Assembly: GCF_024752305.1 (NCBI RefSeq)
Contig: NZ_JANTHX010000007.1
Location: 402,306-466,305 of the forward strand
Direction: 5' to 3'
Origin: Protaetiibacter mangrovi
GTDB lineage: Bacteria; Actinomycetota; Actinomycetes; Actinomycetales; Microbacteriaceae
DNA: 64,000 nucleotides
Shown: piece after piece, positions 33,444 to 42,057 of the stretch
Numbering within the stretch: position 1 is the stretch's first letter
Layout: every line of letters starts with the position of its first letter
The notes under the pieces: generated by a model
Told to the model about the DNA's origin: nothing
The model's database searches: none
What the model saw: the letters and a program-made list of their open reading frames with translations, nothing else
Position numbers and translations under genes: made by a program

Positions 33444-34259
33444 ATGACGACGACGGCGTTCGGACGGCGCAGATCGCATCGGCCGAACGCCGTCGTCAAC
33501 ATGGCTCTCGGACTCGCGGGCATCGCCGGGCTGTTGCTCGTCTGGGAGCTCGTGACCCGCACCGGGATCATCGACCCGCGGTTCCTCCCCCCGGCGAGCG
33601 AGGTGCTCGTGCGTTTCGCCTCGATGCTCCGCGACCTGCAGTTCTGGCGCGAGGTCGGCGAGACCATGACGAGCTGGGCGATCGGTCTCGCCATCGCGGT
33701 CGTCGCCGGCACCATCGCCGGGTTCGCGATCGGCTCGAGCCGATTCCTGGAACGAGCCACCCGCTCGACCATCGAGTTCCTCCGTCCCATCCCCTCGGTG
33801 GCGCTCATCCCGCTCGCGGTGCTGCTGTTCGGCACCAAGATGCAGTCGTCGCTGCTGCTCATCGTCTACGCGTCGTTCTGGCAGGTGCTCATCCAGGTGA
33901 TCTACGGCACCCTCGACGTCGATCCGGTCGCGAACGAGACCGCCCGCAGCTACCGCCTCGGACGGCTGCAGCGCATCCGCCACGTCGTCTGGCCGACCAC
34001 CCTCCCGTACCTCATCACGGGCATCCGGCTCGCCGCCTCGGTGGCCCTGATCCTCGCCATCACCGCGGAGCTCATCATCGGAACCCCCGGACTCGGCAAG
34101 GCGATCTCCGACTCGCAGTCCGGGGGCGACGTCGTCGGCGTCTACGCCTACATCCTCGCGACCGGCCTCATCGGGGTGCTCGTCAACCTGGTCGCCCGCC
34201 TCGTCGAGCGCCGCACCCTCGCCTGGCACACCTCGATCCGATCGGAGCTCGCGCTGTGA
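33444..34259 (+). CDS. ABC transporter permease, SsuC-like (first of pair)
   Basis: Permease of 271 aa, about six membrane spans, beginning after a basic N-terminus (FGRRRSHRPN). The ATPase-contact loop is ETARSYRLGRLQRIRHVVWPTTLPYLITG. AAGGAAC precedes the ATG. The stop overlaps the next permease start (GTGA). The paired permeases differ, implying a heterodimeric channel, as in the importer at 3987-7530. Confidence 0.9.
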   Translation: MTTTAFGRRRSHRPNAVVNMALGLAGIAGLLLVWELVTRTGIIDPRFLPPASEVLVRFASMLRDLQFWREVGETMTSWAIGLAIAVVAGTIAGFAIGSSRFLERATRSTIEFLRPIPSVALIPLAVLLFGTKMQSSLLLIVYASFWQVLIQVIYGTLDVDPVANETARSYRLGRLQRIRHVVWPTTLPYLITGIRLAASVALILAITAELIIGTPGLGKAISDSQSGGDVVGVYAYILATGLIGVLVNLVARLVERRTLAWHTSIRSELAL

Positions 34260-35029
34260 AGCTCCTCAAGGATGCCGCGTACACGCTCGGCCTGCCCGTC
34301 CTGCTGATCCTGCTGTGGTGGATCGGCACCCTCGGCGGCAGCAACTTCTACGTGCCGACCCCGGCGCAGCTTGCCCAGACCTTCGTCGACACCTGGTTCA
34401 GCCCCCGGCTCTGGGAGGACATCCTGCCGAGTCTCGGCCGGCTGTTCGCGGGGCTCGCGGCGGCGATCGTGTTCGGCGTCGGCATCGGCGTGTTCATCGG
34501 GTCGTTCCGCACCGTGCGCCGCGTGCTCGAACCGCTGCTCGAGTTCTTCCGCGCGGTGCCGCCGCCCGTGCTCGTGCCGCTGTTCATGCTGATCTTCGGC
34601 CTCAACGACCAGATGCGCGTCTTCGTGATCGCGTTCGGCTCGGTCTGGCCCATCCTGCTCAACACGATCGAGGGTGTGCGCGGCACCGACGAGGTGATGC
34701 GCGACACCGCGAGCAGCTACCGGATCACCCGGGTGCAGCGCCTCGCCTACCTGATCGTGCCCGCCGCGGGCCCCAAGATCCTCACCGGGGTGCGTCAGTC
34801 GCTCTCGATCGCGCTCATCCTCATGGTGATCTCCGAGATGTTCGGCTCGTCGTCGGGCCTCGGCTTCCTGATCTCCTACTTCCAGCGGAGCTTCGCGATC
34901 CCCGAGATGTGGAGCGGCATCCTGCTGCTCGGCCTCATCGGCTTCGCGCTCTCCGTCGTCTTCCGCCTCATCGAGCGGCGCATCCTGCGCTGGTACCACG
35001 GACTGAGAGAGGTTCAACGTGAAGGTTGA
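34256..35029 (+). CDS. ABC transporter permease, SsuC-like (second of pair)
   Basis: Permease of 257 aa with GTG start overlapping the previous stop. Helices are separated by the coupling loop DTASSYRITRVQRLAYLIVPAAGPKIL, and the C-terminus is basic (ERRILRWYHGLREVQREG). The last 11 bases overlap the start of the ATPase gene if GTG 35019 is used. Confidence 0.9.
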   Translation: MKLLKDAAYTLGLPVLLILLWWIGTLGGSNFYVPTPAQLAQTFVDTWFSPRLWEDILPSLGRLFAGLAAAIVFGVGIGVFIGSFRTVRRVLEPLLEFFRAVPPPVLVPLFMLIFGLNDQMRVFVIAFGSVWPILLNTIEGVRGTDEVMRDTASSYRITRVQRLAYLIVPAAGPKILTGVRQSLSIALILMVISEMFGSSSGLGFLISYFQRSFAIPEMWSGILLLGLIGFALSVVFRLIERRILRWYHGLREVQREG

Positions 35030-35882
35030 TCCCATGACCCCCGAACCCTCCGGCGCGGCGGCACGACCCCTGCTGGTCGTGGAGCACCTCAAGAAGGTGT
35101 ACCCGACGGCGACGGGCGGCGTCGAGGCCGTCCGCGACCTGCACTTCTCGGTTCCCGAAGGCCAGCTGGTGTGCATCGTCGGCCCCTCCGGCGCCGGCAA
35201 GACCACGCTGCTCAAGTGCATCGCCGGACTGCTGCCGATCACCTCGGGACGCATCGAGCTGCTCGGCGAGGCGATCACCGCGCCGCCGAAGGCGATGGCC
35301 GTCGTGTTCCAGGAGTACGGCCGCAGCCTCTTCCCGTGGATGAGCGTCGAGGCCAACGTCGAGCTGCCGCTCAAGAGCGCGGGCGTCTCGAAGCCCGAAC
35401 GGCGGGCGGCAGCGGCGGACGCGCTGCACGCGGTCGGCCTCGACGACGCCGGAGGCAAGTACCCGTGGCAGCTCTCCGGCGGGATGCAGCAGCGCGTCGC
35501 CATCGCACGAGCGCTCGCCTACAAGCCGAAGGTGCTCATCATGGACGAGCCCTTCGCCGCGGTCGACGCGCAGACCCGCGCCGACCTCGAGGACCTCATC
35601 CGCGTCATCTGGAAGCAGCTCGGCGTGACGATCCTGTTCGTCACGCACGACATCGACGAGTCGGTGTACCTGGGCGAGCGCGTCGTGGTGCTGTCGAACT
35701 CGCCGACCGTCGTGCAGGACGACGTGGTGATCGACCTGCCCGCCGAACGCGACCAGCTCACGACCCGTTCGCATCCGCAGTTCGCGGCGTTGCGCAGCCA
35801 CATCTACGAGCAGATCCAGCGCGCCAAGCACAACCGGGGCACCGAGACGGCGTCGACGCCGACGGTGCTGCGGCGACACTGA
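35019..35882 (+). CDS. ABC transporter ATP-binding protein, SsuB-like
   Basis: ATPase of 287 aa. Walker A GPSGAGKTT, Q-loop FQEYGRSLFPW, signature LSGGMQQR, Walker B LIMDEPFAAVD and VTHDID are all present. Two starts are plausible: GTG 35019 with AGAGG upstream, or ATG 35034 with GAAGG upstream. The C-terminal 25 residues are extra relative to short SsuB proteins. It completes the SBP-permease-permease-ATPase importer. Confidence 0.93.
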   Translation: MKVDPMTPEPSGAAARPLLVVEHLKKVYPTATGGVEAVRDLHFSVPEGQLVCIVGPSGAGKTTLLKCIAGLLPITSGRIELLGEAITAPPKAMAVVFQEYGRSLFPWMSVEANVELPLKSAGVSKPERRAAAADALHAVGLDDAGGKYPWQLSGGMQQRVAIARALAYKPKVLIMDEPFAAVDAQTRADLEDLIRVIWKQLGVTILFVTHDIDESVYLGERVVVLSNSPTVVQDDVVIDLPAERDQLTTRSHPQFAALRSHIYEQIQRAKHNRGTETASTPTVLRRH

Positions 35883-35892
35883 GCCGACGACC

Positions 35893-36936
35893 ATGCGCCA
35901 CCCGAAGCGCTTCCCGTTCGTCGCCGCAGCCGCCGTCGCCGCGTTCGCGCTGACCGGGTGCGCCGTCCAAGGCTCCGACGCCGGCGCGCGTTCCACACGC
36001 GCGTGCATCGTCCTGCCCGACACCACGTCGTCGCCGCGCTGGGAGGGGAGCGATCGTCCCGCGCTCGAACGGGCGGTGAAGGATGCCGGCTTCCAGGTGG
36101 TCTCGGACAACGCGGAGGGCGACTCCTCGGCGTTCCTCCGTATCGCGTCCGAGATGATCGACGGCGGATGCGGCGTGATGATCCTGGCCGACGTGGGCGG
36201 CGCCGCCGCACAGGTGGCGATCGACGCGCACGCGCGCGGGATCCCCGTGGTCGCCTACGACCGCCCGTTCACCGGCGCCGACTTCCTCGTCTCGTTCGAC
36301 TACGAGCGCATCGGCGCCCTGCAGGGGCAGTCGATCCTCGACGGCCTCTCGGCCGCCGGCGTCGACCCGGGTCTCGCCGTGGTGGACTTCGTCGGAGGCG
36401 ACGACGACGATCCGACCGCCGCCCTCACCCGGCAGGGCGCCGTCGGGGTGCTCGCGGCCGCCGGCGTCTCGCCGAGTGCGGACCTGCCTGCGGCCTGGGA
36501 TGCGGCGAAGGCCGCCGAGACCGTCGGTACCTCGCTCGACCTGCTCGGTCGGGTGGACGCGATCTGGGCGGCCAACGACACCAACGCTGCCGGTGCCATC
36601 CAGGCCCTCGATGCGCGCGGCATGCGCGCGATCGTCACCGGGCAGGACGCGACCCTCGCCGGTCTGCGCAGCGTGCTGCTCGGCACGCAGGCGTCGACCG
36701 TGCTGAAGCCCTACTCGGCCGAGGCGAAGACGGCCGCCCAGGTCGCGGTGACGATCCTCTTCGGGGAGACGCCCGAGTCCGACGGCGAGCTCGACGACGG
36801 AACGCCGTACGTCTACGTCCACGCGAGCCTCATCACCCCGGAGCGGGTGTCCGAGGCGATCGATGCGGGCGCCGCCTCCCTCGCCGACGTGTGCGCGGGC
36901 ATCGAGGACGCCTGCTCGCGCTACCACGTCGCGTAG
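35893..36936 (+). CDS. Orphan sugar-type (XylF-like) substrate-binding lipoprotein
   Basis: Type I periplasmic-binding-fold protein of 347 aa with lipobox LTGC (Cys23) and a mature part containing IPVVAYDRPFTGADFLVSFDYERIG and DAIWAANDTNAAGAIQALDARGM, which resembles xylose/rhizopine receptors. No cognate sugar permease or ATPase lies nearby. It starts 10 bp after the ATPase gene of a different transporter class, so it may be co-transcribed. It might be a sensor, a receptor sharing a distant translocator, or a passenger gene. Confidence 0.88.
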   Translation: MRHPKRFPFVAAAAVAAFALTGCAVQGSDAGARSTRACIVLPDTTSSPRWEGSDRPALERAVKDAGFQVVSDNAEGDSSAFLRIASEMIDGGCGVMILADVGGAAAQVAIDAHARGIPVVAYDRPFTGADFLVSFDYERIGALQGQSILDGLSAAGVDPGLAVVDFVGGDDDDPTAALTRQGAVGVLAAAGVSPSADLPAAWDAAKAAETVGTSLDLLGRVDAIWAANDTNAAGAIQALDARGMRAIVTGQDATLAGLRSVLLGTQASTVLKPYSAEAKTAAQVAVTILFGETPESDGELDDGTPYVYVHASLITPERVSEAIDAGAASLADVCAGIEDACSRYHVA

Positions 36937-36945
36937 CCGGATCGC

Positions 36946-37410
36946 TCAGCTCACGCGATAGGCCACGTAGCGCACCCGGTCTGCGTCGCGGGCCGCGGAG
37001 GCGACGAACACGGCGTGTTCGAGCGGCGCGAGCTCGGGCGCCGAGGTCTCGAGGGTGAGCACGGTGCGGAAGTAGTACGCGGACGCGTCGACCGGGTCGC
37101 CGCGCAGCAGCGTCTCGAGCACCTCCGGGCTGCCACTGCGCAACCCGCGGGAGTGCACGAGCACGAACGCCCCCGCGTCGGTGCGCACCGTGTAGCGCGC
37201 GTCGACGTCGACCGCACCGTCGGCGCGCAGCACCTGCCAGTCGGCACCGCCTGGCAGGATCCGGCCGGTGAGTTCTCCACGCACCTCGCCGCCCGTGATC
37301 GGGACCACCCGGCGATGGCCGACCCGGGTGAGGCCGTGATCCTCGAGCGGGCCGAGCTCGGCCACCACCTCGAAGGCGGGGGTGAGCTGCGGGACCGGTA
37401 GACCGCTCAT
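36946..37410 (-). CDS. DUF3237 family protein
   Basis: 154 aa beta-barrel-type protein. ILPGGADWQVLRADGAVDVDARYTVRTDAGAFVLVHSRGLR and the late YYFRTVLTLETSAPELAPLEHAVFVASAARD are characteristic of DUF3237. The function is unknown; the family often sits beside aromatic or CoA-ester degradation genes. It overlaps the CocE-type hydrolase stop (ATGA) and ends 10 bp from the convergent binding-protein gene. Confidence 0.88.
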   Translation of the reverse strand: MSGLPVPQLTPAFEVVAELGPLEDHGLTRVGHRRVVPITGGEVRGELTGRILPGGADWQVLRADGAVDVDARYTVRTDAGAFVLVHSRGLRSGSPEVLETLLRGDPVDASAYYFRTVLTLETSAPELAPLEHAVFVASAARDADRVRYVAYRVS

Positions 37411-39080
37411 CGCGACCAGACGGGCAGGGCGATGCGGCATCCGTCGGGGCCGTGGGCGAGCACCTGGTCGGCGACCACCGTGGTCGCGGCATCGAAGGCC
37501 GCCTCGCCGGTGCCCGGGTTGCGTGCGTAGCGCGGGTGGGCGCCCGAGCTGATCTGGATGCCCACGCGATGCCCCGGCAGGAAACGGTGGAAGGTGGGCC
37601 AGAGCGCCACCTCGACCTCGCGGGAGCCGTCGGCGTCGGGGGCGGGGTCGGTCGCGGCGGTGCCGACCGAGCCGATGCGGCGGATGCCGTCGCACACCGT
37701 CATGACGCGCCCGTCGGGGTGCACGTCGGTGATGCGCACGAACACGTCGAAGCTCGGGGCGCTGGAGCGGACCCGGATGCGCGCGACCGGCTCCCCCGCC
37801 ACGTCGAGCGGCGCGGCCAGCTCCTCGGAGCGGAACGCGACGACGTCGTCGCGCGTCTCGTGCGCGGCGTTGTCGGTCGGCAGCGTCTTCGGCTCGAGGC
37901 TCGGCCCGCCCACCGCGGGCGTCGGGTGCACGGGGTCGTAGGTGTAGCTCGTGGATCCGGATGCCGCGGTGTCGGTCGAGAGCGCGCCGTGCTCGTGCAG
38001 GAACCACTCGGTGGGCGCAGACCCCGCCGGCGGCCAGCTCGCCAGGTCGTGCCACTCCTCGGCGCCCGTCTGGAAGGCGCGGACGGGAGCGGGACGGTCC
38101 CACGCCCGTCCGAGGAACGTCTCGCGCAGGAAGGCGAGCGTGTCCCGATGCGCGGGCACGGCGCGACCGGGGCTCACGTGCCCCCACGGCCCGATCGTGA
38201 TGCGGGGCGGGTTGCCGGCCGCCGCCAGGCGCGCGTAGTTGCGCAGCTGCCACGGCAGGAAGATGTCGTACCAACCGGTGACCATGAGCACGGGCGCGGT
38301 CACGTCGGCGACCGACTCGGTGTGCGACTGCTGCGTCCAGTACTCGTCGGTGAGCTTCTCGTGGCGCACCCAGTCCTGGTACCAGTGCACGGTCTCGCCG
38401 GAGGCGGCGGCGTCGCCGGCGCTGAGCGGCAGCACGTCGAACGCCTTCGCCAGCTTCGGGTCGGGCAGCAGCATGCCGAGCAGCGCCGCCCCGCCCTGGC
38501 GCATCCGCACCATCATCCGCGTCCACCCGAGCGCGTTGCGCAGCGAGAACGCGCCGTTGTCCCAGGTGATCGCGCCGAAGTCCGGCATCGTGATCTGCAT
38601 GATGTAGGCCTCGGGTGCTTCGTCGGGGTGTTCCCGTTGCATGCGTCCCGCGATGGCCCACTGGGTGTAGCCCATGTAGCTCTCGCCGGTCATCGCGAGG
38701 TGCCCGGTGAACCACGGCTGGCTGCGCACCCAGCGCACGGTCGCGATCCCGTCGCGCTGCTCGTCGACCTGGGGCGTGAAGACCCCCTGCGACCCCCAGG
38801 TGCCGCGCGAGCTGACGAACAGCACGGGGAACCCCTCGTAGGCGAGCACCCGCGCCATGCCGCCGAGGGGGCCACTGCGTCCGTAGGGCCCGCGGATCAG
38901 GATGGTGGGAAGCGTCGGGTCGGCCCCGTCCGGCGCGTAGAGGTCGCCCAGCAACTCCACCCCGTCGTCCATGGGGATGCGGAGGTCTTTGTGGACCGTG
39001 AGCTCGTGGGGTCCGAGCGCGACGCCGCGGCGGGAGCGGCGGTCGAGGGCACGGGTGATGCGCTGGGACAGGGTGGGCAT
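37407..39080 (-). CDS. CocE/NonD-family serine hydrolase (X-Pro dipeptidyl-peptidase fold)
   Basis: Alpha/beta hydrolase of 557 aa. The nucleophile is Ser134 in TGESYMGY. The N-terminal hydrolase core includes RIPMDDGVELLGDLYAP, FVSSRGTWGSQG and WYDIFLPWQLRNYARL, and a C-terminal jelly-roll domain follows from about residue 390. Relatives include cocaine esterase, glutaryl-7-ACA acylase and alpha-amino-acid ester hydrolases. It may release an aromatic acid from an ester or amide. Its -10 (39121-39126) abuts a MarR-type operator, so it should be co-regulated with the SDR operon. Confidence 0.9.
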   Translation of the reverse strand: MPTLSQRITRALDRRSRRGVALGPHELTVHKDLRIPMDDGVELLGDLYAPDGADPTLPTILIRGPYGRSGPLGGMARVLAYEGFPVLFVSSRGTWGSQGVFTPQVDEQRDGIATVRWVRSQPWFTGHLAMTGESYMGYTQWAIAGRMQREHPDEAPEAYIMQITMPDFGAITWDNGAFSLRNALGWTRMMVRMRQGGAALLGMLLPDPKLAKAFDVLPLSAGDAAASGETVHWYQDWVRHEKLTDEYWTQQSHTESVADVTAPVLMVTGWYDIFLPWQLRNYARLAAAGNPPRITIGPWGHVSPGRAVPAHRDTLAFLRETFLGRAWDRPAPVRAFQTGAEEWHDLASWPPAGSAPTEWFLHEHGALSTDTAASGSTSYTYDPVHPTPAVGGPSLEPKTLPTDNAAHETRDDVVAFRSEELAAPLDVAGEPVARIRVRSSAPSFDVFVRITDVHPDGRVMTVCDGIRRIGSVGTAATDPAPDADGSREVEVALWPTFHRFLPGHRVGIQISSGAHPRYARNPGTGEAAFDAATTVVADQVLAHGPDGCRIALPVWSR

Positions 39081-39108
39081 GCGGTCTCCTCGTCGAGTCC
39101 GTTGATTG

Positions 39109-39121
39109 TCAGGTTTCCTGA
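39109..39121. promoter_or_regulatory. MarR-type operator, copy 1, beside a -10 element
   Basis: TCAGG-TTT-CCTGA is a perfect 5-bp inverted repeat. It overlaps the stop codon of the ligase gene and directly follows a minus-strand -10 TATAGT (39121-39126) for the CocE gene, which starts at 39080. The same core occurs at 43052-43064 next to the MarR gene. Confidence 0.6.
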
Positions 39122-40665
39122 CTATACAGCCGATAGCGCTCCCGCAAGACGTGCTTCTGAACCTTGCCGCTCGCGGTCCGCGGCAGCTCGTCGACGATCT
39201 CCAAAGTGCGCGGCGTCTTGTAGCGTGCGAGCCGCGTCGACAGCTGCGCGACGAGCTCCTCGGGGTCGAGGGTCGCCCCCGCGGCGAGCGTCACCACCGC
39301 GTGCGGCACCTCGCCCCAGCGCTCGTGCGGCACCCCGATGACGGCGACGCCGGTGACGCCGGGGATGGCGGCGATCGCGAGCTCCACCTCCGAGGAGTAG
39401 ATGTTCTCGCCCCCCGAGATGATCATGTCCTTCACGCGGTCCGAGATGGAGAGGAAGCCCGCCTCGTCGACGCTCCCGATGTCGCCCGTGCGCAGCCAAC
39501 CGTCGTCGGTGAACGCGTCGCGGGTCGAGGCGTCGTCGTCCCAGTAGCCGGCGAACACGTTCGGCCCGCGCACCTCGATCTCGCCGGGATCCCCCGGTCG
39601 CGCCGGCACCCCCTCCGTGCCCCGGATGCGGAACCGCGTGAAGAAGTGGGCGAGCCCCGCCGAACCCGCGCGCGACACCGAATGCTGCGGCGGCAGCATC
39701 GTCACCCCGGGCGCGCTCTCGGTCATGCCGTAGCCGCCCGAGAAGTGCAGCCCCCGCGCCTCGTAGGCCTCGCGCACCCGCGCCGGCACGGGCGACCCGC
39801 CGCACGTCATGAGCCGCAGCGAGGAGAGGTCGGCGGTCGCCCACTCGGGCGCCTCCACCATGAGCTGGAAGGTCGTGGGCACCCCGCTGATGCTCGTCGC
39901 GCGCTCGCGCTCGATCGTGCGCAGCGCATCCCCCGGCACGAAACGCTCCTCGAGCAGCAGGGTGGCGCCCTTCGCGAGCACGGGGAGGCACCCCATTCCG
40001 AGCGAGGCGACGTGGAACAGGGGGGACACCATGAGCGCGCGGTCGGTGCTCACCACGTCGTAGTCGGCGAGCACGTTGAGCGCGTTCCAGGTGAGATTGC
40101 CGTGGGTGAGCACCGCCCCCTTCGGGCGCCCCGTGGTGCCGGAGGTGTAGATGATCATCGCCGGGTCGTCGAGCACGACCTCCGGGCGGGCGCGTGCATC
40201 CGGGGCGCCCGCGAGCAGCGCGTCGAAGCGCTCGACGGCGGCGTCGATCGTGACCGGGTCGTCGGGGTGGTTCTCGACGACCACGATGCGCGGGATGCCG
40301 AGCTCGGCGGCGGCCGCCGCGGCCTCCGGCTCGAGGGGCGAGGTGTTGACGAGCAGCCGCGACCCGGACTGGCCGAGCATGTAGGCGAGCTCGCGCACCG
40401 CGAGGCGCGTGTTGAGCGGCACGAAGATCGCGCCGAGCAGCGCGGACGCGAACAGCAGCTCGACGAACGACGGGTGATTGTTGCCGAGGTAGGCGACGCG
40501 GTCGCCCGCACGGATGCCGCGGGCGGCGAGCGCATCCGCGATCCGATCCACGCGGTCCGCGAGCTCGCGATAGCTCGTGCCCTCACCCCGGAACACGATC
40601 GCGGGGTGGTCGGCCGACGTCCGGGCGCGCCGACGCAGCCATCCGCCGATGCCGTCCGGGATCAT
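39109..40665 (-). CDS. AMP-dependent acyl-CoA synthetase/ligase
   Basis: Activates a carboxylic acid to its CoA thioester via the acyl-adenylate. It is 518 aa with the P-loop YTSGTTGRPKGA, GYGMTES, hinge region DRVKDMIISGGENIYSSEVE and catalytic Lys in PRTASGKVQKHVLRERY. It resembles medium/long-chain or feruloyl-CoA-type ligases; the substrate is not readable by eye. It lies 37 bp after the MaoC gene and ends in the MarR operator that precedes the CocE gene. Confidence 0.92.
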   Translation of the reverse strand: MIPDGIGGWLRRRARTSADHPAIVFRGEGTSYRELADRVDRIADALAARGIRAGDRVAYLGNNHPSFVELLFASALLGAIFVPLNTRLAVRELAYMLGQSGSRLLVNTSPLEPEAAAAAAELGIPRIVVVENHPDDPVTIDAAVERFDALLAGAPDARARPEVVLDDPAMIIYTSGTTGRPKGAVLTHGNLTWNALNVLADYDVVSTDRALMVSPLFHVASLGMGCLPVLAKGATLLLEERFVPGDALRTIERERATSISGVPTTFQLMVEAPEWATADLSSLRLMTCGGSPVPARVREAYEARGLHFSGGYGMTESAPGVTMLPPQHSVSRAGSAGLAHFFTRFRIRGTEGVPARPGDPGEIEVRGPNVFAGYWDDDASTRDAFTDDGWLRTGDIGSVDEAGFLSISDRVKDMIISGGENIYSSEVELAIAAIPGVTGVAVIGVPHERWGEVPHAVVTLAAGATLDPEELVAQLSTRLARYKTPRTLEIVDELPRTASGKVQKHVLRERYRLYSQET

Positions 40666-40702
40666 CCTCGACTCCCTCCGCCCCTCCGGGCCCGTTCGCA
40701 GG

Positions 40703-41161
40703 CTACTTCGCGAGGTAGTCGCGCTCGATGAACTCGATCACGACGGCCGGGCGCTCGGCGCCCTCGATCTCGATGATGCCGCTCACGTGCAACTGCACAC
40801 CGCCGGCGATCTGCTCCACCCGGGCGAGCGTCGCGACGAGCCGCACCCGCGCGCCGACCTTCACCGGCGAGGTGAAGCGCACCTTGTCGAGGCCGTAGTT
40901 GACCTTGGTCTCGACGCCGTCGAGCGCGAAGATCTCACCCCACAGCGGGATGAACAGCGACAGCGTGAGGAAGCCGTGGGCGATGGGCGCGCCGAACGGG
41001 CCGGTGGCGGCGCGCTCGGGGTCGACGTGGATCCACTGGTGGTCGTCGGTCGCGTCGGCGAAGGTGTCGATGCGCTCCTGGGTGACCTCGCGCCATCCGG
41101 AGGCTCCCAACTCGGTTCCGACGAGCGCGTCGAGGTCGGCGAGGGTCGCGGTGCGGGTCAT
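40703..41161 (-). CDS. MaoC-family (R)-specific enoyl-CoA hydratase
   Basis: Single hot-dog domain of 152 aa. The hydratase-2 motif is WREVTQERIDTFADATDDHQWIHVDPERA, with catalytic Asp and His in DATDDHQWIH, followed by APIAHGFLTLSL. It would hydrate an enoyl-CoA (or dehydrate the reverse). It overlaps the amidohydrolase stop (ATGA). The combination ligase, MaoC and SDR makes a beta-oxidation-like CoA route. Confidence 0.92.
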   Translation of the reverse strand: MTRTATLADLDALVGTELGASGWREVTQERIDTFADATDDHQWIHVDPERAATGPFGAPIAHGFLTLSLFIPLWGEIFALDGVETKVNYGLDKVRFTSPVKVGARVRLVATLARVEQIAGGVQLHVSGIIEIEGAERPAVVIEFIERDYLAK

Positions 41162-42057
41162 GAGGGGTCCTTGGGGGTCAGGCCGAGCACGCGCACGGCG
41201 TTGGCGAGGAGGATGCGGGGGCGCACCTCGTCGGGGATGTCGAGGGCCGCGAAGTCGGCGAGCCAGCGCTCTGGGGTCAGCAGCGGGAAGTCGGAGCCGA
41301 ACAGCACCTTGCTCTTCAGGAAGGTGGCGGCGGCGCGCACCAGCTGCGGCGGGAAGTACTTCGGGCTCCACCCCGAGAGGTCGATCGCGACGTTGGCCTT
41401 GTGGGTCGCGATCGAGATCGCCTCGTCCTGCCAGGGCACCGAGGGGTGAGCCATGATGACCTGCAGCCCGGGGTGGTCGGCGGCGATGTCGTCGAGCAGC
41501 ATCGGGTTCGAGTAGCGCAGCCGGAAGCCGCCCCCGCCCGGGGTGCCCGCGCCGATGCCGGTCTGGCCGGTGTGCACGATCGCCGGTACGCCGAGCTGCT
41601 CGACGGCCGCCCACAGCGGCCGGAACTCGTCGGCGCTCGGGTCGAAGCCCTGCACGGTCGGGTGCAGCTTCACCCCGCGGGCGCCGTGGTCGACCACGAG
41701 CTCGCGCAGCGCGTCGACCGCCCGCTCGCCGTCGCGGGGGTCGACCGAGGCGAACGGGATGAGCACGTCCGCGTGGTCGGCGGCCCCCCGGATGACGTCG
41801 AGGCTCGGAATGGGCGCGTGCCCGAGTTGGGTGTGCGCGTCGAGCGAGAACACCACCGCCGCCATCCGGCGTTCGCGGTAGTACGCGGCGATGCTGCCGA
41901 GGTCGGGGTTCACGCCGTCGGTCTTGAAGTACCGGCTCGCCGCCTCGGCGAGCGCGGGCGGCAACGAGGCGTGCCCGTCGTCGCCGACCTCGACGTGCAC
42001 GTGCACGTCGATCGCCTCGATCGCGTCGAGGTCGAGCGCGGGTTCGTAGCGGGTCAC
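41158..42057 (-). CDS. Amidohydrolase-2 (ACMSD/LigI-like) metal-dependent hydrolase
   Basis: TIM-barrel protein of 299 aa started at GTG 42057 (GTGA overlap with the SDR gene). Metal-ligand motifs are IDVHVHV (His19, His21), a VKLHPTVQGF strand, IVHTGQTG, VIMAHPSVPW, and a C-terminal GSDFPL Asp. The family contains decarboxylases (ACMSD, gamma-resorcylate), the pyrone hydrolase LigI and 4-oxalomesaconate hydratase LigJ. Which one cannot be fixed. It may decarboxylate an aromatic acid feeding the ligase. Confidence 0.88.
   Translation of the reverse strand: MTRYEPALDLDAIEAIDVHVHVEVGDDGHASLPPALAEAASRYFKTDGVNPDLGSIAAYYRERRMAAVVFSLDAHTQLGHAPIPSLDVIRGAADHADVLIPFASVDPRDGERAVDALRELVVDHGARGVKLHPTVQGFDPSADEFRPLWAAVEQLGVPAIVHTGQTGIGAGTPGGGGFRLRYSNPMLLDDIAADHPGLQVIMAHPSVPWQDEAISIATHKANVAIDLSGWSPKYFPPQLVRAAATFLKSKVLFGSDFPLLTPERWLADFAALDIPDEVRPRILLANAVRVLGLTPKDPS

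Noticed and set aside
37452-39341. Plus-strand frame of 629 aa opposite the CocE gene
   Set aside because: Antisense shadow; low-complexity Arg/Gly/His composition.
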